Positions 8,605 through 17,212 of a stretch of 44,968 nucleotides of DNA are shown here, piece after piece. The notes under the pieces are model-generated. The model was given only the letters and a program-made list of their open reading frames with translations, was not told the DNA's origin and ran no database searches. Origin of the DNA: Candidatus Magnetobacterium casense (lineage in GTDB: Bacteria > Nitrospirota > Thermodesulfovibrionia > Thermodesulfovibrionales > Magnetobacteriaceae); assembly GCF_000714715.1 (NCBI RefSeq), contig NZ_JMFO01000026.1:1-44968 (forward strand), given 5' to 3'. The position numbers and the translations under genes were made by a program. Position 1 is the first letter of the stretch; the number at the start of each line of letters is the position of its first letter.

Positions 8605-9309
8605 ATGGTTGTAGTAAAAGCAGCAGTTTGTTATAATCTGAAAAAACCTCAAACTGTTGAGATGTTACCAAAAGAGTTTAACATAGACGTTGTCATCGGC
8701 CTGTTGCAGGGGCAGGTCAGTACGCTGAAGGTGCCATACATCGAGTTCATGGCCGTTAATGATAGGGCCCCATACAAGGTGCTGATAAGTTGTATCCTAA
8801 GTCTGCGCACCCAGGACAAGACAACTGCCCAGGCCAGTGAGCGTCTGTTTGCCTTGGCCGGTACTCCGGAGGCCATGTGCAGGTTGTCGGTTGAGGAGAT
8901 TGAGCGGGCTGTCTATCCGGTGGGGTTTTATCGTGTCAAGGCCGCCAACATCAAGGCGATAAGCCAACGCCTGCTTGATGATTATGGCGGGGTTGTCCCT
9001 GATACGATTGAAGAGTTGTTGAAGTTCAAGGGCGTTGGCAGGAAGACGGCAAATCTGGTTGTAACGGTTGGCTATGACAGGGATGGCATCTGTGTTGACA
9101 CCCACGTACACAGGATCACCAACAGGTGGGGGTATGTCCGGACCAAGACCCCGGAGCAGACCGAATTTGCACTCAGGGAGATACTCCCCCTGCGGCACTG
9201 GAGGGGCATAAACGGCCTCCTCGTCTGCTTTGGACAGGGCATCTGCCGACCCGTCTCGCCTTTGTGCACAAGGTGTTCGATTAGCCAATACTGCGGCTTC
9301 AGACTATAA
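8605..9309 (+). CDS. nth: Endonuclease III
   Basis: A 234-residue base-excision repair glycosylase/AP lyase acting on oxidised pyrimidines. The helix-hairpin-helix reads LLKFKGVGRKTANLVV with catalytic Lys147. The catalytic Asp is D165 in VDTHVHRI. The 4Fe-4S cluster ligands are in the exact family spacing, C214-X6-C221-X2-C224-X5-C230. The first 20 or so residues before MLPKEF are not family-conserved; an ATG at 8662 could be the true start. The 3' end overlaps the 3' end of the convergent kinase gene by 11 bp. Confidence 0.95.
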   Translation: MVVVKAAVCYNLKKPQTVEMLPKEFNIDVVIGLLQGQVSTLKVPYIEFMAVNDRAPYKVLISCILSLRTQDKTTAQASERLFALAGTPEAMCRLSVEEIERAVYPVGFYRVKAANIKAISQRLLDDYGGVVPDTIEELLKFKGVGRKTANLVVTVGYDRDGICVDTHVHRITNRWGYVRTKTPEQTEFALREILPLRHWRGINGLLVCFGQGICRPVSPLCTRCSISQYCGFRL

Positions 9310-12300
9310 ACTCTAATGTAAAAACGGAACCACCATCTATCGTCCTTGCGCTTATTTTACCTCCTAAGCTTTCCTCTACGATTACCCTGGACATGTAGAG
9401 ACCTATCCCTGTGCCTTTGTCTCCTTTGGTGCTAAAGTAGGGGTCAAACACCTTGTCAAGTATGTCGTCAGCGATCCCGCCTCCGTTGTCACTTACCTCT
9501 AACCTTAGAGTTCTGCCATCCTTATAACAGTCAATCGATATCATGCCCTCTGTTGTCAACAACCCCTTCTCTTTTCTTGCGATAATTGCATCTTTTGCGT
9601 TAGTTATTAAGTTCAACAGAACGTGTGCCAATTGGTTTTTATATGTAGTAATTACCGTGTCTTTACATATTATTACTGTAGAGTAATCCGTAAATGTCTT
9701 GTTATGAATATGACATGTGAGCCTGTATGATATCGAGTTTATTTTAAGTTGCGATGACAGCAGCGAAAATACATCTAATGAAATCCCTATTAAATTAAAC
9801 GTCTCCTTAGTCTTGGACGGCTTGAAAAAGTTTCTGAATTCATCTATCGTCTTTGTCATAAATTCAATCTGTTTCATCATGTCTGTCACGGAATTGTTAA
9901 TATACCTGGCATCAAGTTCTCCAAATCCATATGCGTCTTTTATGTCCTGGATCATAATGCCAAGGGAATTCAGAGGCTGTTTCCACTGATGTGCTATTGC
10001 ACCTATCATCTCGCCCATGGCAGCCATCTTTGACTGTTGCATGAGTAGTTGTTCATTACGCCTCAGCTCATCCACTTTATTCTTAACAAGCGCCTCAAGG
10101 TTCGCATTAAGCCGGGCAAGTGTATAGGTCTTGACTCTCAGCTCTTGCTCTGATACCCTTAGTGCATTTTCAACCGCTTTTTGCTCGGTGACATCCCTGG
10201 CTATCTCAATTGCTGCTACAATATTGCCTGCGGCATCTCTGATTGGTGATGATACATTGTGGAAGTAAGCAACTTTACCATCAGGTTTTACGACACTTCT
10301 GATACTTGAATGAACATTACCATCCTTGAACACCCTTTCCACAGGACAATCATCACATACCTGATCGTTATTTTCGTATGCCTTATAGCAATACTCGCCA
10401 ATACGGTCACCAAAGATGTCTTTTAAGTTTTGATTCTGGTAAGTTATCCTGTAGTCGGTGTCCTGAATCGTTACCCCATCGCCGATAGCCGTAAGCATGG
10501 CCTTGTTTTTTTCGTTTTCTTCAAACAATTGATTCTGAATGTGTTTTATGCTGCTGATATCACGTGCAAGATGAATTGACCCATAAAGTGTACCGTCCGG
10601 ATTATATAGCGGCGTTGTGGTCACCATAAAGTACCCATTGAGGTGTCCATCATATACCTCAAAAGTATGTTCCAAGCCATCTTTGAGCAATTGTCTATGC
10701 GGGCAATTATCCAGGGGTTTATATGTTGCGTGGACAATTTCATAACATGTCTTTCCTATTGACTCTGACGGCATGATATTTAATTTCCTGGCCATTGTCT
10801 CATTCATCTTGATAATCCTGTGATTGCCGTCCAATATCATTATGAGATCAGGGATAGTGTTGAATGTTCTCTCCCACTCATTTCTGGCCTGAATCAGAGA
10901 CATTTCCTTTATTTTGAGCTTAGTAATGTCTCGTGCTGCCGCAAATACGCCTATTACTTTTCCGGTCTCATCCCTGTATACGGATGCATTATACAGGACG
11001 GGTGTTATATGTCCCTTTTTATGCCTGATGGACAGTTCATAATCCTGTACCCTGCCATATTCAAACACCGCCTGATAACCAGTCCTTGCTACGTCAGGTT
11101 CCGTAAAATAACGGGAGAAATCAGTCCCTGTCAGCTCGTCCCGTGAATACCCGGTGACGACTTCAGTTGAGGTATTAACGTCGCCTATCTTGCCATCGGG
11201 GGTAATCGTTACAAGTGGATCAAGGCTGGCCTCTATCAAACTCCTGTTATACAGACCGGACAACCTTAAAGATTCGTTGAGGCGCTTATAGCTAGTGATA
11301 TCGGTTGCTATCCCGCATACACCATAAGGATTTCCGTAGGCATCAAGCAATATGAACTTAATAGATATGTACGTGTGCAGACCGTCATCATGAGGTACGA
11401 TCTCCTCAATCTCTATAGTTTTCTTTTCATTTAATACTATCCTGTCATTTTCTCTAAAGTTGTCTGCCCACTCCTTTGGAAAGATGTCATAATCAGTCTT
11501 ACCAATGATATCGTCTTTGGTGATATGAAAGAGATCCTCGTACTGACGATTAATAAAAATGTATCGCCCGTTTGTATCCTTCAGGAAGATGATGGCGGTT
11601 GTATTGTCGATTATCGATTGTAACTGTTCTCTGGTCTCATTAAGTTTATTTTCCAGCAACTTACGGTCAGTTATGTTTCTTGAAATCTCTACGCACGCTA
11701 TTATCTTTCCACTAATGTCCCTGACAGGATTGGCCGTGTTTTCAAAATACACAATGTTTCCACCTGGTGTTGTTACCCTTCTTTCTGAGACATGCGACTT
11801 TCCGTCTTTGTATGACATCTCCACGGGACATCCTTGACAAACCTCATTGCTACCTTCAAAGACACTGTAACATTTCTCCCCATGTCGTTCACCAAATATA
11901 GACTTGCTTATTTCACTTTGATATGTGATGTTATATTCCAGGTCTCGAATGGTCAGGGCATCTTCCATTGCATCTACGATAGACTGGAGTTTATTTTTCT
12001 CTTCAGTCAGGGATTTTTCCATATCCTTTTGTTCCGTGATATCTCGTGCAATCCCCACGTAGAGAGTCAAGTCTCCGGTAATGTTGGGAAACCCCCTGTC
12101 AGATATCCATCGGACAGAACCATCAGGACGGATAATTCTATATTCATGACTGAAGGGCATTCTTTTCTTTTTAACTTCAAGAGCAGCAATAACGCTTTCT
12201 CTATCTTCCGGATGTATTGCATCGATAAAAGAGCGAGGGTTTTCATACAAGCTATTGCATGTACGTCCCCAGATGACCTCATAGGCGGGGCTGACATATA

Positions 12301-13057
12301 GCGTTACACTAGTGTCAAGATTGGCAATCCAAAAGACTTCTGAGATATTACTCGTAAGTAAAGTTAAGCGCTCTTTGTTTTCTGACAGTTTTTTGCTTAA
12401 CCTTTTTTGTTCGTCTATTTCAAGCTGAAGCTTGGCCGTTCGCTCCTTTACCAATTCCTCAAGGTGTGTCTTGCAGTGTCTTATTTCCTCTTTTTCCTGA
12501 TTGCGTAAGAAAATGTTGGCAATTGTGTTGGCGGCTATTACAATGTGCTTTCTGGATGCGCTAAACACATACTCAGGTCTTGGGGTGTATTGTGCAGCAA
12601 TTGCAGATAGTTCATCCGGAGATACCTTATATCTGTCTGCTATTTCTTTGATTTTTTTCTCATCGGTTGGCGGATTTGAAATACCGGCGTTATTTGAACC
12701 TATCACCATACCATCTGCTATTATTGGGGCTGCGTATATGACAATTCCTCCTGAACACTCCATCTCAACAGGTCTCTTGTCTCTCATACTCTTGAGACTC
12801 GTTGCCCAACAGTCTTCATGGCATATCCATTTGCCGGATTTCAGCGATTCTTCCTCAGAGGCATTACCGCATAGTTTCCTGGATGTCTGATTTAAAAAAT
12901 CACACCACGTGGAAGTGAACAGGCTTGTCGCATAATCTCCGTTGACCTCATAAATAGACGCAGAGGATTCCAGATATTGCAGGTAGGAATCCTGAATATC
13001 CCTTAATTGTCCTTCACCTATGGCCTGCTTTAGGCTGATATCTCTTTCAGTTGTCAT
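9299..13057 (-). CDS. PocR/six-PAS sensor histidine kinase
   Basis: A 1252-residue protein without membrane segments. Residues about 15-190 form a PocR ligand-binding domain with several cysteines (KLCGN, WICHEDCW) and the tail TPRPEYVFSASR. Six PAS domains follow, joined by short helical linkers and mostly ending in RDIT/RDVT motifs. The second and sixth share a Cys motif, CY-X9-C-X2-CPVE, and the fifth has a reduced form. The kinase core carries phospho-acceptor H1023 in IAHQWKQPLN and an ATPase domain with NLITNAKDA, DNGGGI and KGTGIGLYMS. It should autophosphorylate in response to a cytoplasmic signal and pass phosphate to a regulator encoded elsewhere. It has no receiver domain and no adjacent regulator. 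The start ATG 13057 gives the expected PocR N-terminus. Confidence 0.9.
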   Translation of the reverse strand: MTTERDISLKQAIGEGQLRDIQDSYLQYLESSASIYEVNGDYATSLFTSTWCDFLNQTSRKLCGNASEEESLKSGKWICHEDCWATSLKSMRDKRPVEMECSGGIVIYAAPIIADGMVIGSNNAGISNPPTDEKKIKEIADRYKVSPDELSAIAAQYTPRPEYVFSASRKHIVIAANTIANIFLRNQEKEEIRHCKTHLEELVKERTAKLQLEIDEQKRLSKKLSENKERLTLLTSNISEVFWIANLDTSVTLYVSPAYEVIWGRTCNSLYENPRSFIDAIHPEDRESVIAALEVKKKRMPFSHEYRIIRPDGSVRWISDRGFPNITGDLTLYVGIARDITEQKDMEKSLTEEKNKLQSIVDAMEDALTIRDLEYNITYQSEISKSIFGERHGEKCYSVFEGSNEVCQGCPVEMSYKDGKSHVSERRVTTPGGNIVYFENTANPVRDISGKIIACVEISRNITDRKLLENKLNETREQLQSIIDNTTAIIFLKDTNGRYIFINRQYEDLFHITKDDIIGKTDYDIFPKEWADNFRENDRIVLNEKKTIEIEEIVPHDDGLHTYISIKFILLDAYGNPYGVCGIATDITSYKRLNESLRLSGLYNRSLIEASLDPLVTITPDGKIGDVNTSTEVVTGYSRDELTGTDFSRYFTEPDVARTGYQAVFEYGRVQDYELSIRHKKGHITPVLYNASVYRDETGKVIGVFAAARDITKLKIKEMSLIQARNEWERTFNTIPDLIMILDGNHRIIKMNETMARKLNIMPSESIGKTCYEIVHATYKPLDNCPHRQLLKDGLEHTFEVYDGHLNGYFMVTTTPLYNPDGTLYGSIHLARDISSIKHIQNQLFEENEKNKAMLTAIGDGVTIQDTDYRITYQNQNLKDIFGDRIGEYCYKAYENNDQVCDDCPVERVFKDGNVHSSIRSVVKPDGKVAYFHNVSSPIRDAAGNIVAAIEIARDVTEQKAVENALRVSEQELRVKTYTLARLNANLEALVKNKVDELRRNEQLLMQQSKMAAMGEMIGAIAHQWKQPLNSLGIMIQDIKDAYGFGELDARYINNSVTDMMKQIEFMTKTIDEFRNFFKPSKTKETFNLIGISLDVFSLLSSQLKINSISYRLTCHIHNKTFTDYSTVIICKDTVITTYKNQLAHVLLNLITNAKDAIIARKEKGLLTTEGMISIDCYKDGRTLRLEVSDNGGGIADDILDKVFDPYFSTKGDKGTGIGLYMSRVIVEESLGGKISARTIDGGSVFTLEFIV

Positions 13058-13109
13058 AACTTTTGACCACGATGTATATTATGTCACACATGGAGGGACA
13101 ACAGTCAAG

Positions 13110-13140
13110 TTTTGAGACACACCAACCACGATGAGTTTAT
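13110..13140. repeat. Short dispersed repeat (copy 1)
   Basis: About 31 bp beginning TTTTGAGACACACCAA and ending GATGAGTTTAT. A second copy lies at 16013-16045 with one AC insertion and two substitutions. Both lie beside gene ends and other repeats. Confidence 0.6.
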
Positions 13141-13180
13141 AGCAAATTCCGATTGATACAAAATTAGGTGGCATTTTTAC

Positions 13181-13285
13181 GGGGTCAAGGGGTCAGCGAC
13201 CCCCGGCATAAAAGGGGGCTTCTTCGTGCCCGGGGTGGCTCACCCCTCACCTTGCAGGGGGTTCTGAAGGGGGGCGGATGGGGTG
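13181..13285. repeat. GC-rich dispersed repeat
   Basis: The first 38 bp (13181-13218, starting GGGGTCAAGGGGTCAGCGAC) are identical, in reverse complement, to 25268-25305. The remainder (CTTCTT, then CTTGCAGGGGGTT and GAAGGGGG) resembles 19454-19553. The 3' end of the gene at 13240-14256 lies inside it. Confidence 0.75.
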
Positions 13286-14256
13286 TAGGGCGGGGGAGAG
13301 TTCTCCTGTTTTGTATTTATCTCATCGAAGTTGAGTATGTCGAGGTACTCCCATTGTCTGTATGCAACGACATAGAGGCCTTTTATGGTCGCAAATCTGG
13401 TAATTTCATCCTCAACGACGACACTGGCAAGCATGGGGATTATCTGTCTGCCTTTGCACTCGTCAAAAAAGATCGGCAGTGTTTCTACCTTGGCCAGTAT
13501 CTTAGTGACATCTCGTTCATCCGGTTTGGATTTTACCTCTATAACAAAGACCCTGTCCTGACATGTGAGCATTATATCAACCTCACAATTCTTGCCTCCT
13601 GTTCTTTTCTTGTATCTCAGACAAAAAGAGGCAGGGTCGCAGTTAAAGTATTGTTTTATCAAGGCAACAGCGCCAGGCGCTATTATGTCTTCAACGAGCG
13701 TGCCCAGTTGCTTGGCAATTTCAGCCCTTTGCTGTCGGGCTCCTTTCGCTATCTCCGCCATTTCTTTACGAAAGGCCTCATGATCCTCTTTGTCCTTCCG
13801 ATCGCGCTCTTCTTGCCTCCGGTCGCGCTCGGCAGCCTCACGTTTAATCTCCGCTACCTCTTCCTTGTACTTCCGATCGTTTTCGGCAGCCTCACGTTTA
13901 ATCTCCGCTACCTCTTCCTTGTACTTCCGGTCGCTCTCTTCTTGTCTGCGGTCGCGTTCTTCTTTTTCTTCCTTGTCCTTCCGGTCGTTCTCTTCTTGTC
14001 TGCGGTCGCGTTCTTCTTTTTCTTCCTTGTCCTTCCGGTCGTTCTCTTCTTGTCTGCGGTCGCGTTCTTCTTGTCTGCGGTCGCGTTCTTCTTGTCTGCG
14101 GTCGCGTTCTTCTTTTTCTTCCTTGTACTTCAGCTCGCGCTCGGCGGCCTCACGCTTGATCTCGGCAGCCTCGAGCTTCAGCTCCCTGCAAACCTCGTAA
14201 AACTCCGCCCTGGCAACCTCTAACCTGTCAACCCGTGATTCCAATAACATCTGCAT
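13240..14256 (-). CDS. Coiled-coil PD-(D/E)XK nuclease-like protein
   Basis: A 338-residue paralogue of the gene at 1-714. The start ATG 14256 follows a GAGAGG Shine-Dalgarno. Residues 1-35 (MQMLLESRVDRLE) match the paralogue. Residues about 35-165 are an extremely charged coiled coil of repeated RRQEERD, RKDKEEKEERD and EEVAEIKREAAE units. The conserved part follows: LGTLVEDIIAPGA, D227 in CEVDIM, and E240/K242 in IEVKSKPDERDV, matching the PD-(D/E)XK metal site. The last 18 or so residues (SPPPYTPSAPLQNPLQGEG) are low-complexity and encoded by a GC-rich dispersed repeat, so the natural C-terminus was probably replaced by an insertion. Function is unknown; these proteins are often called DUF3782-like, but I cannot confirm that. 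Confidence 0.8.
   Translation of the reverse strand: MQMLLESRVDRLEVARAEFYEVCRELKLEAAEIKREAAERELKYKEEKEERDRRQEERDRRQEERDRRQEENDRKDKEEKEERDRRQEENDRKDKEEKEERDRRQEESDRKYKEEVAEIKREAAENDRKYKEEVAEIKREAAERDRRQEERDRKDKEDHEAFRKEMAEIAKGARQQRAEIAKQLGTLVEDIIAPGAVALIKQYFNCDPASFCLRYKKRTGGKNCEVDIMLTCQDRVFVIEVKSKPDERDVTKILAKVETLPIFFDECKGRQIIPMLASVVVEDEITRFATIKGLYVVAYRQWEYLDILNFDEINTKQENSPPPYTPSAPLQNPLQGEG
13790..14150. repeat. Imperfect coding repeats of the coiled coil
   Basis: Blocks of 12-51 bp containing CTTCTTGTCTGCGGTCGCG and TTTTTCTTCCTTGTCCTTCC recur many times. They create an open frame on the opposite strand that is only a shadow. Confidence 0.75.
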
Positions 14257-14718
14257 CGCTTTTACCTCTCTGTACTTTTATATCTCTCTCTGCTACTACG
14301 ATAACATATCTGACACCCATTTGACAACCGGTTGAGGGGGGGTGGGGGGGTGACATTTGTATCTGCCCTCGTGATACAATAACGCATGAGAAGATGGGAG
14401 ATATATAATTTTTGTCGTCAGGCGATCTGGCATCCCTCTTGCGTGCACGCACGCACGCATATAACATATCTTTAATAGCTTCCCTAAAAGAAAGCAAACA
14501 ATTTAACGGCTTGTCTATACCCTATACCGCCGAGGGGGGAGGTGTTGCGTATGGATAAGTAGCGGGATAGCCATTTTTCTACATTGCGTCTCAGTCGTTA
14601 ATTTAATCCGCTTATGTTAAGCGAATAAGCAAGTTTGTGACTGTGGCAGTTAGGAGTGTGTTTCTGTGTTTGGAAATCAAAGATGCTTTAAGCATCTAAA
14701 ACAAGAAGGAGAATCTAA
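14257..14718. other. Intergenic region without recognisable gene
   Basis: It contains a G-rich tract near 14333-14350, a short CGCA microsatellite at 14442-14460 (TGCGTGCACGCACGCACG), and AT-rich sequence before the CHAP gene. The short minus-strand frame across it shows no family features and I do not consider it a gene. Confidence 0.6.
14681..14697. promoter_or_regulatory. Perfect palindrome upstream of the CHAP gene
   Basis: AGATGCTTTAAGCATCT reads the same on both strands around its central T. It lies 21 bases before the start of the CHAP pseudogene, within the probable leader, and could be an operator or a small hairpin. Confidence 0.35.
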
Positions 14719-15915
14719 ATGAAAGCGAATTATAGGTCAAGAAACAACAAAACAGGGAAAAAAACGCTGATACTTCTTATTGCAGTATTTCAGCTCTTAC
14801 TCTTGTTAACATCGGCTTATGCTATCCCCACTTGGGTAGATAGTACTTCGGGTACTATTGATGATCAAAAGGGAATTGCAAACATAAACGACTTAGTAGA
14901 ACCACGTATTAATGCTTATCAATGCACTCAAGGTGTTTGGGGTAACCAATGCGTAAGCTATGTACGAGGTTATTTTGCTGGAAGCGGGGTTTCTATGCCA
15001 GGGTTAGGTGAAAACGGTGGTGCATATCTTGCATGGTCTAATTGGAATTCAAATTATGGCAAAGATGATACACCAACAAACAATTCTATTGATGGTTCTT
15101 GACCACTGGGCCACAAACCAATATGGACACGTTGCTGCTGTCAAATCTGTTAAAGTTAACAGTAGTGGCTGTATTAATGGATATGCTCTCACAGTTGATG
15201 AATCAAATTTTTGTAATAATTGTGAGAAAATGTCTTGCAATGTACCTTATTGTTATAACCGTGCTACAAAAAAGGTTTCGAGGCGTGGTTTAGGTGCATA
15301 TTCTGTATTAGGATTTATACATGCCTCACCAACGATATCAACCACGCCTGAAGTTTCTGATTTTTGGCAAAGAAACAACAATGGCATATACATTGCCAGT
15401 TGTTCATCAAATGTTTACAATTTTGATGCACAATTTAAACTTAAAAACACTACATCCTATACTATAACTGATGTTGCTCTTGCAGTATATGGATCAGATG
15501 GAAATTTCATATTGGATGTAAGGAAGAATTCAAATCTCAATATTTCACGAGGTCAAGCCTATCATTTTGATGTTGCTTACGATTACTTTCTCGAGGCAGG
15601 TGAATATCAGATTATAGCAAAAGCCTTCTATATTGGAATGTTGTGAAGGTTGCCGTGCAAAGCCCAATCAGTACACCCATTGGATTATATGCAACATGCG
15701 TAGCACCAAGCGTATCAGCAACTAGCCTTACACCTACATCCACTCCCTCTGCTGGCGATATGTATGATGGCAGTTACAAGTGGTATGGAAACGGTTCTAT
15801 CATGAGCAAGCACTTTGAAGGCTTCTACAATAGGCGAAACGATAATGTAGGAAATGCTTGGCCATATGGTGCTTTTATTGATTACTTTGCTTCCTACGGT
15901 CGCAGGGCAGATTAA
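14719..15915 (+). pseudogene. Secreted CHAP-domain amidase, broken by two frameshifts
   Basis: The ATG at 14719 follows a strong AAGGAG. The N-terminus is a clear signal peptide (GKKTLILLIAVFQLLLLL, cleavage after AYA). A CHAP cysteine peptidase/amidase domain follows, with catalytic Cys78 in NQCVSYVRGYF. The frame then stops at 15102, but the next frame carries on the domain with the catalytic His (QYGHVAAV). A second shift near 15635 returns to the first frame for the last 90 codons (VKVAVQSPI to the stop at 15915). The shifts compensate, so an intact gene would encode about 398 residues. CHAP enzymes cut peptidoglycan cross-bridges. The DNA is more AT-rich than its neighbours, suggesting transfer. 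Sequencing error at both sites is the alternative. The last 12 codons are shared with a dispersed repeat. Confidence 0.75.
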
Positions 15916-15939
15916 AGGATTTACAGGAAAAAGGGATAA
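15877..15939. repeat. 63-bp dispersed repeat (copy 1)
   Basis: It starts ATTGATTACTTTGCTTCC and ends GGGATAA, and encodes the last residues (IDYFASYGRRAD) and stop of the CHAP pseudogene. It is identical at 62 of 63 positions to the reverse complement of 28343-28405. Confidence 0.85.
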
Positions 15940-15943
15940 GACC

Positions 15944-16009
15944 TTCCTGGCTTGACCAGGAATCCAGGATGCGTAACAGTATAGTTACCGTGAAATATAA
16001 AGAGGATAC
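15944..16009. mobile_element. Half copy of the 168-bp MITE
   Basis: It matches the right-hand 66 bp of the MITE, from TTCCTGGCTTGACCAGGAAT through the terminal AAAGAGGATAC. The left half is missing, so it is a truncated relic. Confidence 0.8.
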
Positions 16010-16012
16010 AAA

Positions 16013-16045
16013 TTTTGAGACACACACCAATCACGATGAATTTAT
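16013..16045. repeat. Short dispersed repeat (copy 2)
   Basis: It starts TTTTGAGACACACACCAA and is the partner of 13110-13140. It ends just before the rsmA stop codon. Confidence 0.6.
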
Positions 16046-16046
16046 T

Positions 16047-16826
16047 CTATCGGTCTTTGTGTCTTCTCTGCTCCAGGGCGTGGGATACCCGTGCGAACTC
16101 CTCCAGGGAGAGTCTTTCTGCCCTTGTCATGTGGTCTATGCCGATGTCGCTCAGGATATCTTTGATGTTGATGTCGTATGACTTGAGGTTGTTGGCGATG
16201 GTCTTCCTGCGCCTCAGAAATGCAGTCCGGATCACCTTGAAAAACGACTCCTCATTGTTGACCGCTACGGCAGGTGTGGGCAGTGTCACAAAACTCACCA
16301 CGGCAGAATCAACCTTTGGAGGCGGACTGAAGACATGCCGTGGTACAATGAAATCCAATCTGGCAGAACTCCTGTATTGCACCATCAGGGTCAGCACGCT
16401 ATAATCCTTGGTGCCTTTGTTGGCGGTTATTCGCAGGGCCACCTCTTTTTGCAGCATCAGCGTCATCGACTGCATACCTTTGGCCTCTTGCAGCAACTTA
16501 AAGATCAGCGGTGTTGTTATGCTATAGGGGATGTTTGAGACGACCTTAAACCTCTCTATCCCGCTGTAATCAAAGTCAAGGGCATCACCCGCAATCAGGG
16601 TGATATTGTCACAACCGGCAAAGCGTACCCTCAACCTCTGATACAGGTCTGCGTCTATCTCTATGGCAATAACACGTCCCGCCCTGGCGGCAAGCATCTC
16701 CGTGAGCACCCCCGGCCCAGGACCAACCTCCACAACCGTATCGTCCGCAGTCAGTTGTGCGCAGTCCAGCATCCGTTGCAGGATGCCCACGTCATTTAGG
16801 AAATGCTGGCCATATCTCCTGCCCAG
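16047..16826 (-). CDS. rsmA: 16S rRNA dimethyladenosine transferase, probable CTG start
   Basis: This enzyme dimethylates two adjacent adenines near the 3' end of 16S rRNA using S-adenosylmethionine. Motifs are the SAM loop VVEVGPGPG at 31-39, an acidic ribose-binding Glu in AIEIDADL, and the catalytic NIPY at 98-101; FSPPPKVDSAV and AFLRRRKT are typical of the C-terminal part. The first conventional start (GTG 16790) would cut off the family-conserved N-terminus. The frame upstream encodes GRRYGQHFLND, which matches that N-terminus, and is closed by a TAG. The only sensible initiator there is CTG at 16826, preceded by GGGGAGGG at ideal spacing. I therefore extend the gene to CTG (259 residues). 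It is the last gene of a four-gene minus-strand run. Confidence 0.88.
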   Translation of the reverse strand: MGRRYGQHFLNDVGILQRMLDCAQLTADDTVVEVGPGPGVLTEMLAARAGRVIAIEIDADLYQRLRVRFAGCDNITLIAGDALDFDYSGIERFKVVSNIPYSITTPLIFKLLQEAKGMQSMTLMLQKEVALRITANKGTKDYSVLTLMVQYRSSARLDFIVPRHVFSPPPKVDSAVVSFVTLPTPAVAVNNEESFFKVIRTAFLRRRKTIANNLKSYDINIKDILSDIGIDHMTRAERLSLEEFARVSHALEQRRHKDR

Positions 16827-16876
16827 AAAATCCCTCCCCTAATCCCTGTCACAGAGGGAAAGGTACCCGGCATACG

Positions 16877-17212
16877 CTACCACTTCCTGGCCTGTTTCGA
16901 TACCTCACACTTTGCCTTGACCGTCAATAGTTGTTCCCTTACCACCTTGAGTTCATTGTGCTCCATAAAGTACATGTACCAGCCCGTTGATGCAACGATC
17001 AGCAAGGCTAAAGTGAAATAAAATAAGCTTCTTTTGTTTTTGGTATAGTCCTGCTCAGAACCCTCAAGTTCTTGTTCGAGCTTCGTCTTGTCACTCTGAT
17101 TAAGTGTGTTGATTTTACTTTTGTCACTCTGCTGAAATATGCTTCTCCTGTTCTTACTGTAACGCAGCTCGGAAAACTCGAGTTCCTGTTCTAACCTTGT
17201 CTTTTCGATCAA
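16877..17212 (-). CDS. Small membrane protein with duplicated N-terminal segment
   Basis: I do not recognise this 111-residue protein. The first 65 residues are hydrophilic and hold an imperfect duplication: [20 protein letters not shown] and [21 protein letters not shown] single membrane helix follows ([19 protein letters not shown]), then a short coiled-coil tail ([17 protein letters not shown]). The ATG overlaps the stop of the AMMECR1 gene by four bases, indicating translational coupling. It precedes rsmA by about 50 bases. Confidence 0.6.
   Translation of the reverse strand: MIEKTRLEQELEFSELRYSKNRRSIFQQSDKSKINTLNQSDKTKLEQELEGSEQDYTKNKRSLFYFTLALLIVASTGWYMYFMEHNELKVVREQLLTVKAKCEVSKQARKW

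Noticed and set aside
13168..14223. A 351-codon plus-strand frame antisense to the coiled-coil nuclease gene
   Set aside because: Its sequence is a repetitive hydrophobic shadow (runs of Phe, Leu, Val) of the charged repeat on the other strand; it has no family features.
14228..14497. Minus-strand 89-codon frame
   Set aside because: It crosses a microsatellite and a G-rich tract, overlaps the start of the nuclease-like gene and has no family features.
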